Assembly (NCBI GenBank): GCA_013399875.1
Contig: VXAZ01018985.1
Coordinates: forward strand, 558,001 to 622,000
Direction: 5' to 3'
Length of the DNA stretch: 64,000 nucleotides
Source of the DNA: Gymnorhina tibicen
Taxonomy: Eukaryota > Chordata > Aves > Passeriformes > Artamidae
The translations under genes were made by a program, and so were the position numbers. A model generated the notes under the pieces. That model saw only the letters and a list, made by a program, of their open reading frames with translations, was not told where the DNA came from and did not search any database. Below are positions 52,200 through 62,000 of this stretch, in pieces; the first letter of the stretch is position 1, and the number at the start of each line of letters is the position of its first letter.

Positions 52200-54528
52200 A
52201 GCCTGCAGCAAAGCTATCTGAACGCTCAGGGAAGAAAGTCATTACAGATTATCTTTTACATACTTGAAAAATAAATTTGTACCTTTATCTCCATGGTACA
52301 GGGAGAGCAATTTTCTACATATTAGCATAATAATCATCAGAGGAGTGCCTTCTTGCCCATCTTGCTTGTTTATATCACTCCAGTATCTTGTAGTCTCGAG
52401 GATGCACATTTTTAGCTTGATTTTTCTGTCCTGTAGGTTTTGCTTTACACGTTGCATATTAAAAACCCAGTCATTACTTCTTGTTCATGCACAAAACGTA
52501 TGAGGGCTTTATCACTGCAAACTGCAGCTCCCAGCACCCACAGCAAAAGCAGCACCAGCCTACACCTCAACCACTGAATTGCTGATCTCTCAATGGCAAC
52601 GTTGCAAGCCCTTGGCCTAACCTAAGCAGGAAGGTTGGGCATGTGCGCATTAAAACGAAAGCACCTAGCAAAAGTGTGTGTTTTTACAAAGCAGGATGCC
52701 TATCCATGCTAGTAAAGCAAAAAAATAAACTACCTTTCTTTGGCAACAGAAGGGAATTATTTTGGTGATAAAAAACTTGCTAGTATCTTCATTTTTCTCC
52801 CTTTTCTATTAATAAATATAAGTCCTAATCTTGGGCCAAAATAAACACTATAAAAACTTAATTATTATTAAGAATTATTAATTACTGAACTCCTCTTTTA
52901 CTCTTTAAGCACTTATAGATGGCTAATTATTTAAAATGGATGTAGGCACTTCACATTAAAACACAAATCTTATACACTGATGTACAGACTGTCAAAGAAA
53001 GAAAAAAAAATCACAAAAATCATTGATATATTACAGTAAGATGGCTTTTGAGCATATGAATACATGATTAACCAGGGGAACAATAATTCTGCATAGGTCT
53101 TCCACTTGAACAATTGTCCCTCTTCCTGCAAAGCTTTTTCAGGTAAAGTCATGGTATATGATGTTATTCTAAACTGTGGGAAAAACAGAACAAAATAAAA
53201 CAATAAAACAACCTGTCCTTTGAACATTCTTATTTCAAGCTGGTCCTCTTCTACAGTTCTCTTGTAGCTTGACAGGATTTAAAATCCTCTCAGTTCAGGT
53301 ATTCTCATAACCCCTCTGCTATAAGGGAGCACAGTAGCAGGTTTAGCAGCTCAGCACTCCAAAATCACTCTGAAGAGCTGGTGGCCTAATAAAAAAAAGC
53401 GTTCCAGTGCAGAGAAGGTATTTATCCCAGATAAAGTTATTCACATCTATTGTTCCCACGTCCAAATGTCATTGAATCGTCTTACCTGATGCTCTTCTGT
53501 TTGTTGCAAACACATGGGAAACACCCAATGTCTTTAGCACAGCTCTCCTCCTCCAACATAAGACATCACCTTGACTTCAACATTCTAATGAAGAACTTGC
53601 AAAGAATTACCTTGACAGTGCTACTTAGAACCATATTGCTTTCAGAATGGACAGTGTCCATTTAATAATCTTGGCAAAAGGAAGATAAAACTAGTTTCAG
53701 ATTTGTGTCCTAAATCTGCTGCCAGCTTTGGAAATACATGTACTAGTTCAGAGAAATCAGGCATCTGATTAACAACTGGTAGAACTAAAGCATCTCAAGA
53801 GTACCACACCTGCCATTCTCAAAACTGGAGCTACATTTTCGTTATGAACAAAACTGATGCACATGAAACACATGTGCAGCTGACACCTTCACCTGCACAG
53901 CCTGAGGAGAGATCGACCCTTCCAAACCCACAGAGCTTTGCAAAACGGATAAGACACCTGAGCAGTTACTTTAATAAATAATAGGGTTGGACATGGGACT
54001 ATAAACACAAAATAAAGCTCTCCCTTTGATCTTCATAAAATATTTAATGACACAGCCCAAAACTGAGTGACAAAACCACTACAAAACCGAACTTCAAAGA
54101 TAGCCCTTTTCTCCAATTATCAAAAAAACTGACTTACCTTTCCCTTTGAGCTAAACTTAGTTACTTTTATGCAGGACGAGTAGCTCTACTGTGTGCTGAC
54201 AGTCCCATTACCTTGTTACTTTAATTGCTGAGCTAAATTTACATTTAGCAAATTTCCCACTTCCTTCAGAAGAAGAGGAAGAAAGTGGCAGGGACTTAGC
54301 AAAAGATGTTTTATAAATACATTATTACAAAAAACACTCTGTATTTGCAGCCTGCTGTCCCTCAGCTAAGTCAATGATGAGTACTTTTGTAAGTTTTCTT
54401 CAGATTTTTAATAATTTTAATAGCTTTCAAATAATAATAATAACCACTCTAAAAATGTCTTGCATTACACCTAAAGAAATTTTGTAGGAAATAACGTCCA
54501 AAGAGATCTGGCTTCATTGCAGTATTAA

Positions 54529-54534
54529 TTTAAT
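54529..54534 (-). terminator. MRPL53: MRPL53 poly(A) signal candidate (ATTAAA)
   Basis: No AATAAA is seen on the minus strand in the first 300 bases after the stop codon. The common variant ATTAAA occurs about 270 bases downstream, and more copies lie near 54405-54420. The true 3' end is undecided. Confidence 0.35.
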
Positions 54535-54603
54535 AGCTAATGAGCATTATTCACATTGATATGCAAATACATGTGATATTAGTCCAACATGCAGCTGCTC
54601 AGA

Positions 54604-54623
54604 AAGATGCATTCATGCATCTT
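54604..54623. repeat. 9-bp-arm palindrome in the likely MRPL53 3' UTR
   Basis: AAGATGCAT and ATGCATCTT flank two bases. It lies about 180 bases past the MRPL53 stop codon. Confidence 0.85.
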
Positions 54624-54804
54624 ATGCCACTCCGACCCACTAGGGTTAGAAGATTTGTTGATCTAGTATATTCTCCTTCAAGGAAGGCAGGGGAACATTT
54701 AAAGTCTTTTGGCCATCTCAGATTTTGTTGCATAGGAAAAAGCCTTCTGTGCAGTCTGCTGTTTCTAACACATGTAGATGCAAACACAGTTGTTTTTCCA
54801 TTCT

Positions 54805-54932
54805 TCAGGGATTCTTCTTCTTGGTTTTCTGTTCTTCCTTACGGTCTTTCGCATTACATCTGGACTGCAGTGCTGTTAACATTTCCCCTGTCGTCAGGTT
54901 GGCTCCTTTCATTATCAGTCGATCTCCATCAG
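54805..54932 (-). CDS. MRPL53: MRPL53 coding exon 3, with stop
   Basis: The acceptor is TTCATTTACAG|CTGATGG. The exon encodes [18 protein letters not shown], matching the family's GDGHRLIMRGAHLTALEML-like end, and then a basic tail before TGA. Confidence 0.93.
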
Positions 54933-57737
54933 CTGTAAATGAAGAAGATCTTAAGAAGTCACAAAGTGACAACTACTCTAGTGTGCAATTGTTTTGTACA
55001 TATAAATCCAAATTTATATGTACAAACCCTGTTTGTCTTGTCTGATTAGAAAGCACTCCAGCTACCAAGGAACCTGACTATGCACCACCGCCAAAGAAAC
55101 TGCACACAATATGCATTTAATTTTCACTTCTGCATTGCGTTATTGAAAAATCTGAAACATTTGTCTAGGTATGCCTATAGTAAGAACACATTTGATAAGA
55201 ATGGCTCATACTATGCCCCTGAAGTCATCTCACAGAAGGCAAAGAAGGCATTGGAAGGCACAATTTCTTCTCACGGCTAAGCATTTTAATAGCCTGTTGT
55301 CTGTGGTCCATTTAACGTACTTCTTCAGCCACAACAGAAAATTGGTTCACACAATCTGGTAGTTATAATGTAAAAAAATAGAGACCACTAGAATTTCTAA
55401 AATTCTGAAAGAATTTATTTTAAAACAGACAGGAAGCAATAGAAGTTGAGTATTGTACCCAAGTTAATTATTTTGCAAGATTTGCAAATACAAAACCAAG
55501 ACCCAAACCCACAGAGCGAAATACCATGCCTGGCATCCACATTCCAGCCCCATCTTTGCCAGCTGCAAGGGCTACAAACACTTCACTGGAGAAAAACCAG
55601 CTCTTAAAAAATGAAGAGTCTTGGCATTAATGAGATAAATGGTTTTGGGTTTGCACTGTGAGAAAACATAGAGCTTTACTGCTTTGGTCTTAATATATCA
55701 CAAGGATGGGAAAGACAGAGGCATGGGGGAGAGAGAGAGACAAGCAACGTTAACATTGAAATTGGCAGACTTTCCTAAGCAAAACAAAGAACATTCAACA
55801 CTTTTGACATTTCCACCAATTCACTAAAAATATGGAAGTTTAAAGATAAGGGGTAGCACGAATCAGTAATAATGAAAACTTTAATGGGCTACATGACATA
55901 TTGGTCCATTACAGCACAGCAGGAAAGAAGATGCAGCCAGAGAAAAGGACAAAAGCAGATTAGAGCCATCTGTTCACAGCCTAGAATCTGGGACGCTTCC
56001 AGAACTGATGAAATTTCCACCACCAATTCCCTGCCCGCTCACTATACCCTCAAAGGAAACCAAGAGATTTGTTGTACGTAGTTGACCTCATTCTGCAGGT
56101 CCATCTGCACACGTATGGCCTCACCCATCTGAGCAGTGCCTTCAAATCACAGTTACTCAATTGCAGAAGCAACTAAGGGTATTCAACCTTCTGTTCTCAA
56201 GACTGAGATGCCTCCATCACAGGTAACATAAAAAAATTACAGAAAGTAAGCAGATTATTATATAAAAACAGAGCTACATTTACTTTCCTGGAATTGTACC
56301 TGACTGCAAGGTCATATGAGTACATCACTACAAAAGTACACTCAGCTCCAAAGCTGTCAATTGTTGCCTCTAAGATCCTTTAGATCTAACTGTAGTAAAG
56401 AAATATACACATTCATCTAGACATCAGGCTGTTAGGGACACCCTCTTTCTTTTTTCCTCCCAGTTGCACAACTTCTAGCTATGGAGCAGAGCCAAAAAAA
56501 AAAATCAGTTAAAAAATAAAATACAGAATACTGTAACACTGCAACAACACAAACCCAGGGGTTTTATGTTTGTTTAAAAACAAGCTCCTTACCAAACATA
56601 ACATCTACAACTGGTTCAGATCCATCATGTCTCACATCAGCAGTCACTTCACAGTTTGTATTAGTAGCTTGGATTTTTTTATGGTAAATACACTGGAGAA
56701 ATTTTCTGAAAATGTATTAAAAATATATTAAGTATCTTGTAGACAGAAATTAAAGCATATTTCTAAAACCAATTTGCGTATATTGATATTGCTGGGCAAC
56801 AAAGTATAAACAAAATAGCACTTGTACTTAAGTTTAGACAAGTACTCCTTATGAGAGAATCACTCTTAAAAATCCAAATTGATATTCTTTATATACTAAC
56901 CTGTAGAAAGCATACCAAAGAACTGTGTAAAACTTCAGTGTATACACTTTCTGTGTTTCTCTCAGCTGGGTTAGTCATAATAATAATAAATAGCAAAGTG
57001 ATTTTCATTTTCTTTATACATCATTTGCTTGCCAATGTTTTCTTGTTTGGGTTTCAGACAGCATTTATTTGTATGACATATTTGGTCTCCTGTAGCTTTC
57101 TGAAATGCATGACAGCTACTTTAAGCTGCTATTCTGGCAGCTTAAAGATATTTTAAGTGTTACTAAATTCATTTTAAAAGTAGGTGTGTCTGTAAAGTCA
57201 TTGCAAAACGACATTTTGCAATTATTTGGTACAGAACCTACATCGCTGGAGAAGCACAATCCCATAAGTTTCTCCAGCAGTTACCGGGATAGAGGAGCTG
57301 CTGCTGCTGCTCCGCTTCCCCGTTACCAGCATCCGGAGTGGCTGCACACCCTCACTACAGGATCAGCCACTGAGGGGCAACCCACGGAGTACTGTGGCAA
57401 AGCCCAGCGCACAAAGCTCCGTGCACACGCCTGTAGAAAGGGTTCCCAGCTGGGCACAGACCCTCCGCCCGGCAGCACCGAACGAGCCCCGGCGGCCAAA
57501 GGCCAGCCCGAGCGCCTGCCGGGAGACGCGCGGAACCCGCGACCCGGGAGGGCGCAGCAAGGGCGCACGGAGGGCGCTGGGGCGTCTGAACACACGGAGC
57601 CCGGACAGAGCGGGGCCGGGGCCGGGGGCGCCCCCGCAGCCCCCTCACCTCGTGCTCTCCACGTTGGGCTCGAAGGGGCAGAACCGGACCACGATACTCT
57701 TCACCGGCCGCAGCGCCACGCTCATTCTGGACGCCAT
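54805..57737 (-). CDS. MRPL53: Mitochondrial ribosomal protein L53 (mL53), three exons
   Basis: The product is a small protein of the mitochondrial ribosome large subunit, encoded in the nucleus and acting in the mitochondrial matrix. Coding exons are 57649-57737, 56593-56705 and 54805-54932, with introns of 943 and 1660 bp and GT-AG borders. They join to 109 codons plus stop; human MRPL53 has 112. Family landmarks are [22 protein letters not shown] in exon 1 (residues 9-30), [16 protein letters not shown] in exon 2 (about 46-61), and [11 protein letters not shown] at the start of exon 3. The C-terminus is lysine-rich ([11 protein letters not shown]) and lower in similarity, as is usual for this family. 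The first ATG (57737) is chosen; a second in-frame ATG four codons later (57725) is possible. The introns argue against a processed retrocopy. No break is visible. Confidence 0.95.
54993..55026. repeat. Perfect 15-bp inverted repeat in MRPL53 intron 2
   Basis: TTTGTACATATAAAT (54993-55007) and ATTTATATGTACAAA (55012-55026) are perfect complements around a CCAA loop. In MRPL53 transcription it lies about 60 bases before the exon 3 acceptor. Confidence 0.92.
56593..56705 (-). CDS. MRPL53: MRPL53 coding exon 2
   Basis: The 113-bp exon has acceptor CATTTTCAG|AAAATT and donor TTTG|GTAAGG. It encodes [10 protein letters not shown] then [17 protein letters not shown] and ends VVDVMF. The frame joins exon 1 by completing Arg30. 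Confidence 0.95.
57649..57737 (-). CDS. MRPL53: MRPL53 coding exon 1
   Basis: The exon encodes 29 residues from [11 protein letters not shown] to VEST plus two bases of Arg30. The donor is ACGAG|GTGAGG. The [10 protein letters not shown] stretch is the most recognisable part of the family. Confidence 0.95.
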
Positions 57738-57840
57738 CTTTTTTCCGCCCCCTACTACAGCTCCCAGCAGCCCCCGCCAAGGGGCCCTCGATGGTGGCGG
57801 CCGCATTGGCCCGCCCCGCGGACACATGGGAACTGTAGTC
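57732..57840 (-). promoter_or_regulatory. MRPL53: MRPL53 TATA-less promoter with ZNF143, NF-Y and YY1 motifs
   Basis: A YY1-type motif AAGATGGCG overlaps the start codon on the minus strand (57732-57740). A ZNF143/SBS-type motif ACTACAGCTCCCAGCAG lies on the plus strand at 57754-57770. A second, ACTACAGTTCCCATG, lies on the minus strand at 57825-57839. Between them are an ATTGG (inverted CCAAT, NF-Y type) at 57805-57809 and a GC box around 57811-57817. This motif set is typical of housekeeping and nuclear-encoded mitochondrial genes. Binding is inferred from consensus only. Confidence 0.7.
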
Positions 57841-57993
57841 CGTGCCGGGGCCGTAGGGGCGGGAGGCCCGCGGGTGCGCTCCCTTCGCTGCGGGGGCTGC
57901 CGGCACCGCGAGCCCCGTTTATTGACCCGAGGCGCTCGGAGCCAGGCTCCTTCCTCGCTGTGGAGGGAGAGGGACCTGCTGACCTGCCTGTGT

Positions 57994-58516
57994 CAGAGAA
58001 TCATAGACTGCTTTGGGTTGGAAGGGAGTTTAAATTTCATCTAGTTCCAACTGCTCTCCCTGTGCAGGGACACCTTTCACTAGACCTGGTTGCTTAAAGC
58101 TCCATCCAGCCTGGCCTTGAACACCTCCGAGGATGAAGCATCCGCAGTTTCTCTGGACAATCTGTTCCGGTGCTTCACCACCCTCACAGCAAAGAATTTC
58201 TTCCTAATAATCTAATCTAAACTCACTCTCTGCCAGTTTAAAGCCATTTCCCCTTGTCCTGTCACTACATGCTCTTGTAAGAAGTCCCTCTTCCGCTTTC
58301 TTGTAGGCTCCCTTAAGTACTGGAAGGCAACAAGGTCTCCCCCAGAGACTTATCTCCTCCAGGCTGAATAACTGTGACGGTCCCAGCCTTTCCTCCTAGG
58401 AGGGGTGCTCCATCCCTCTGACATATTCATGGTCCTCCTCTGGACCTGGTCCAACAGGTCAATGTCCTTCATGCTCTGAGGACCCCAGAGCTGGATGCAG
58501 CAGTCCAGGTGGGTTT
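57994..58516 (-). repeat. CR1 LINE 3' fragment, antisense
   Basis: The plus strand reads the reverse complement of a CR1 3' end (AGAATCATAGACTG, TTGGGTTGGAAGGGA, then the CCTGGCCTTGAACACCTC segment). The 3' tail therefore points toward MRPL53. It begins within about 30 bases of the edge of the MRPL53 CpG island. Confidence 0.9.
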
Positions 58517-58687
58517 TCACAAGGATCACTAAGGAGCTGCCAATACAACTAAAGACAAATTAGAGGCAATATTTTGCAATATATCAGGGAGGAGAGAGAT
58601 TTGCAAGAGGCACTGCTGCTGGAAGTGAACACATTTGGTTTTTTGTTTGTGATGGGTTACGTTCAGCAGGTGCTTCCCAGCCCTTGA

Positions 58688-59047
58688 ATTAAGCCTGGAG
58701 AAGAGGAGGCTCAGGGGAGACCTGATCACTGTCTACAACTCCCTGAAAGGAAGGTGTAGCTAGGTGAGGATTGGCCTCTTCTTCCAGGCAACAAGCGACA
58801 GGACAAGAGTACATAGTCTTAAGCTGCAGGAGGGAAGGTTCAGGTTGGGTATTAGGAAGAAGTTCTTCAAGAAATGGAATTGGAATGGGCTGCCCAGAGA
58901 GGTGGTGGAATCACCATCCCTGGAGATGTTCAAGGAAAGACTGGACGTGGCACTTGGTGGCATGTTGTAGTTGACAGTGTGGTGTTTGGCCACAGGTTGA
59001 ACTCGATGATCTCAGGGGTCTTCTCCAACCCGATTGATTCAGTGACT
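58688..59047 (+). repeat. CR1 LINE 3' fragment
   Basis: The sequence starts at the AAGCCTGGAGAAGAGGAGGC segment and runs through GGGTATTAGGAAGAAGTTCTTC and GGCTGCCCAGAGAGGTGGTGG to a decayed tail near 59047. It is oriented opposite to the CR1 fragment ending at 58516, so their truncated 5' ends face each other across about 170 bases of unique sequence. Confidence 0.9.
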
Positions 59048-59082
59048 CTGTCTGGGTGCCGGTGTCGCCGTGTGTCCGGGTG

Positions 59083-59096
59083 CCACTAGATGGCAC
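59083..59096 (+). promoter_or_regulatory. CTCF-like binding motif
   Basis: CCACTAGATGGCAC fits the CTCF core consensus CCASYAGRKGGCRS at all 14 positions, read on the plus strand. It lies about 1.35 kb upstream of MRPL53, just past a CR1 tail. The surrounding bases also form short complementary arms (GTGCCA and TGGCAC). Occupancy is inferred. Confidence 0.5.
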
Positions 59097-62000
59097 GCAC
59101 CTCCCTGGCAAATGGCTCCGCAGCACCGGGATCTGGGTGAGGGCTGCGGACGGCAGCGAAGGCATTCAAGCACACGGTGTGAGTTTCTATGCAGTATTCA
59201 ATACAGACCCACGCTCCCGGCCTACGGGATTAAATATCTATCATCTCTTGGAATGGATAACCTATTTTTAGAAGCTTATCTTTGTTTATTCCAAGTCCTC
59301 TTCCTTAAAAAAACTCACATAGTCACTCGGTAAAACCATCCTCTTCACTGAGGTTTAGACAAGAAATTAACGAGCAAAACTAAGCACAGTGGAATCAATA
59401 TAGTTGTAATGTTTGAAGTTTTTATCCTCTCTCTCAAGAGAACAAAAAAATTTATATATATATATATTTATGTTACATATAATGGTCTTACCTTATGGAA
59501 AAAAATTGAAAAAATACATTATTATGTGATATCTTTTAAAAGACTTCACTGTAACCAATAAATAGGTGGTTTAAATAGGAATTTTTCCTATATAGTAGGC
59601 TTAGATACAGGGCCAGGTAAATAGAGTATTTTACATTTGGAAGGCAAAAGCAACTTATGAAATTTCAACATCTCTTTCTTCATTATAACACAAAGAGCTC
59701 AATGCATTCTATTTAAAATCTGTGGCAAAATTTCCATTGGCTTCTATGGTAACACTGAAGGAATAACATCAGTAAAGGACAGGAGAAGAAAGAATGATCA
59801 CTGATTTTTCTAAGGGCTCCATTCTGAGGCCATTTCTAAGGGCACTGTTGGTACTGTGGCACTCACTGACTTAAAAATATGCATGAGCAAAACATATTGT
59901 ATTTGCTCTTATTGCATTTTGATAGTCATTTAAGAAGAATGTTTAGCCTACCTTGCGCAATTAAATGAGGAGAAAATTTTGTTTACTCATTTCCACGCTT
60001 AGATCAGTTAATTTTTTTTACTTTTATTGTCAGCAGTAAAATTTGCATCTTTCCCCTTAAGCCATCTGTTTGGAATAATCGAACACTATCTCTGATTTTT
60101 CAAAGTAATTTTTAATTTTTTGAAGTCTGAGAGATTCCCAGAAACACCATACAACAGGTATCTGTTAACTGAAAGGCTCTGTGCTCTATTTCTCCCTTCA
60201 AAGATTAGCCTGCATCTGTGATATGAAAACAAGAATTCCTACTCATCCCTATGAATAGGAATATCTCTTCCTTGGGTGCTACCTCTACTTGTTGACAACC
60301 AAGTCTTTCTCGACACTTGCCCTAAATGCAATAGTTTTAGCTGATGATAATTCTGGTGAGAATGTGAACTTTTACAGTTACTAAATTAGATAAATAAGCA
60401 GCAAAGTGATGCAGCTATTTTAAAAATAAACAAATAAAAAACCCAAACCCAAGCATTTCTTCACCTGCCTTCAAAACCAGGTGGTGGTTAATCGCAGTAC
60501 ATTGGACTACCCTCAGCTTATACCAGAGTAACTTCAACTGACCGCTGCCATTTCAGAAAAACTGATAATTTATCCGTGTAAGATAACTATATGAAATCTG
60601 TCTCTCCAACTCCAGCAGGTAATCTGGGAACTCTCAAGTGTCTGCATTTGAGCCTGTTCTCCAAGGACATCCTTGGGAGCCTGAATAATTCACAATTCTT
60701 ATACCTAGTGATAATCATACACATTCCTAAACGTAGTAACATGAAGAAGCATCAAAAGATACATTATTGTAATGGAAGCTATTTTAGTATTCCTTTCACG
60801 AGGTGGATCTTTTTTATTATAAATGCTGCCTCATCCCAAGTCTACAGACCTTCATGTCATCAGTTTCACTGAAGTGTAGCCACGAGCCCATAGATGATTT
60901 ATACCTAAGCACCATACACAGCAAGGAAAAACTGCAGCCGTGCTTTTTGCACTGTAGTTACGCAGAGAAAAGTTGCAGAAAAAAGTTATGCAGAAAAAGG
61001 TCTGTGGCATTAATTATATTAAGTAAATTTTCCTCTTTTCTGACTGATCATTCCATATCTCTTATATCCAGGGAAGATTCTTCTGCTTTTCCTCCTGTTT
61101 CTTACTTAACTTTTCATTTTCTGTTATATTTTCTGACTATAGAGAGGTCCACAGTTCTTGAAATCTAATTTCTCCATGGTTTGGGCATGCCTGCTTTTAG
61201 CACCTTGGCTCTGGGTTTTGATTGCTGTTCAAATGCTGCATGAGAGAGGCTTCTCAATGCTGCATTTCAGGTGCGGTGTAACACCTAGGTGTGTTTATTC
61301 CGCTGTGGAGACTTGGATCGTTATCTCTGACTGTTCTCAGCTGATTCCCTCCTCTGCATCTTTATCCTTTTTCTGCTGAGTCTTTCTCTGAGTCTTGACA
61401 AACGTCAATAGGCCTGGAGTTTAGCAATCAGAATGTCATGTCTGCACATCTAGTTATAATGCTGTGTAGTCCAGGAAAAAAATTTCGTGCTGCCTTCAGG
61501 GCAGTGGGCAGCGCGGAGGAGAAGCGAGCCAACACAAAGCCAGCAGCCTGCCTGTTCGGCACGGAGGTGATGCTTCCAGATGGCCACCCAGAAGAGGCTC
61601 TTTGAGAAAGACTGTGTGCTGGGCCTGACAGGAGAAGCAAATTATTTCTGGAAACAGAAAAACACTCTGACAAGTGCAGCGTCATGGAGCGTATCTTCAA
61701 AAGAACAATGGACAGAGACAGGCAAGATCACAAAAGACTTGCAGCCAGTCGTTATAAAACACTAGTGCCACATTGAAGGACATGTTGGAATGAATTCCCT
61801 ACCATACTGGAGGAACACTGCTTATAGTCATAAAAATATAAACCAGTCTGTGTTTTCTGTCTGGCTTTGTTTCTTTCTTTGAACTGAATATTTTACACCA
61901 TATGTCAGTTACTGAATTTTAAAAATATTTTCCCAAAGAGAAGAGCTGGTAAAGGTCCTTTATTCTCTAAAAATTGTGGAAGTCAAGCATAGTTTTATAC

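Larger units (their letters stand above)
44491..54528. other. Intergenic region between FABP5 and MRPL53
   Basis: No exon is recognised. It holds the GT repeat at 45.88 kb, a weak CTCF-like match on the minus strand near 46259-46272, the CpG pocket at 48.24-48.43 kb and a short tandem repeat at 52.17 kb. Confidence 0.6.
57240..57960. promoter_or_regulatory. CpG island over MRPL53 exon 1
   Basis: The sequence turns abruptly GC-rich with many CpGs near 57240 and returns to background where a CR1 fragment begins near 57990. It covers exon 1, the start of intron 1 and the promoter. Limits are by eye. Confidence 0.8.

Noticed and set aside
57105..58097. 330-codon plus-strand open frame
   Set aside because: It runs antisense through MRPL53 exon 1 and its CpG island and ends inside a CR1 fragment. 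Few stops are expected in GC-rich DNA, and the translation is low in any recognisable motif.
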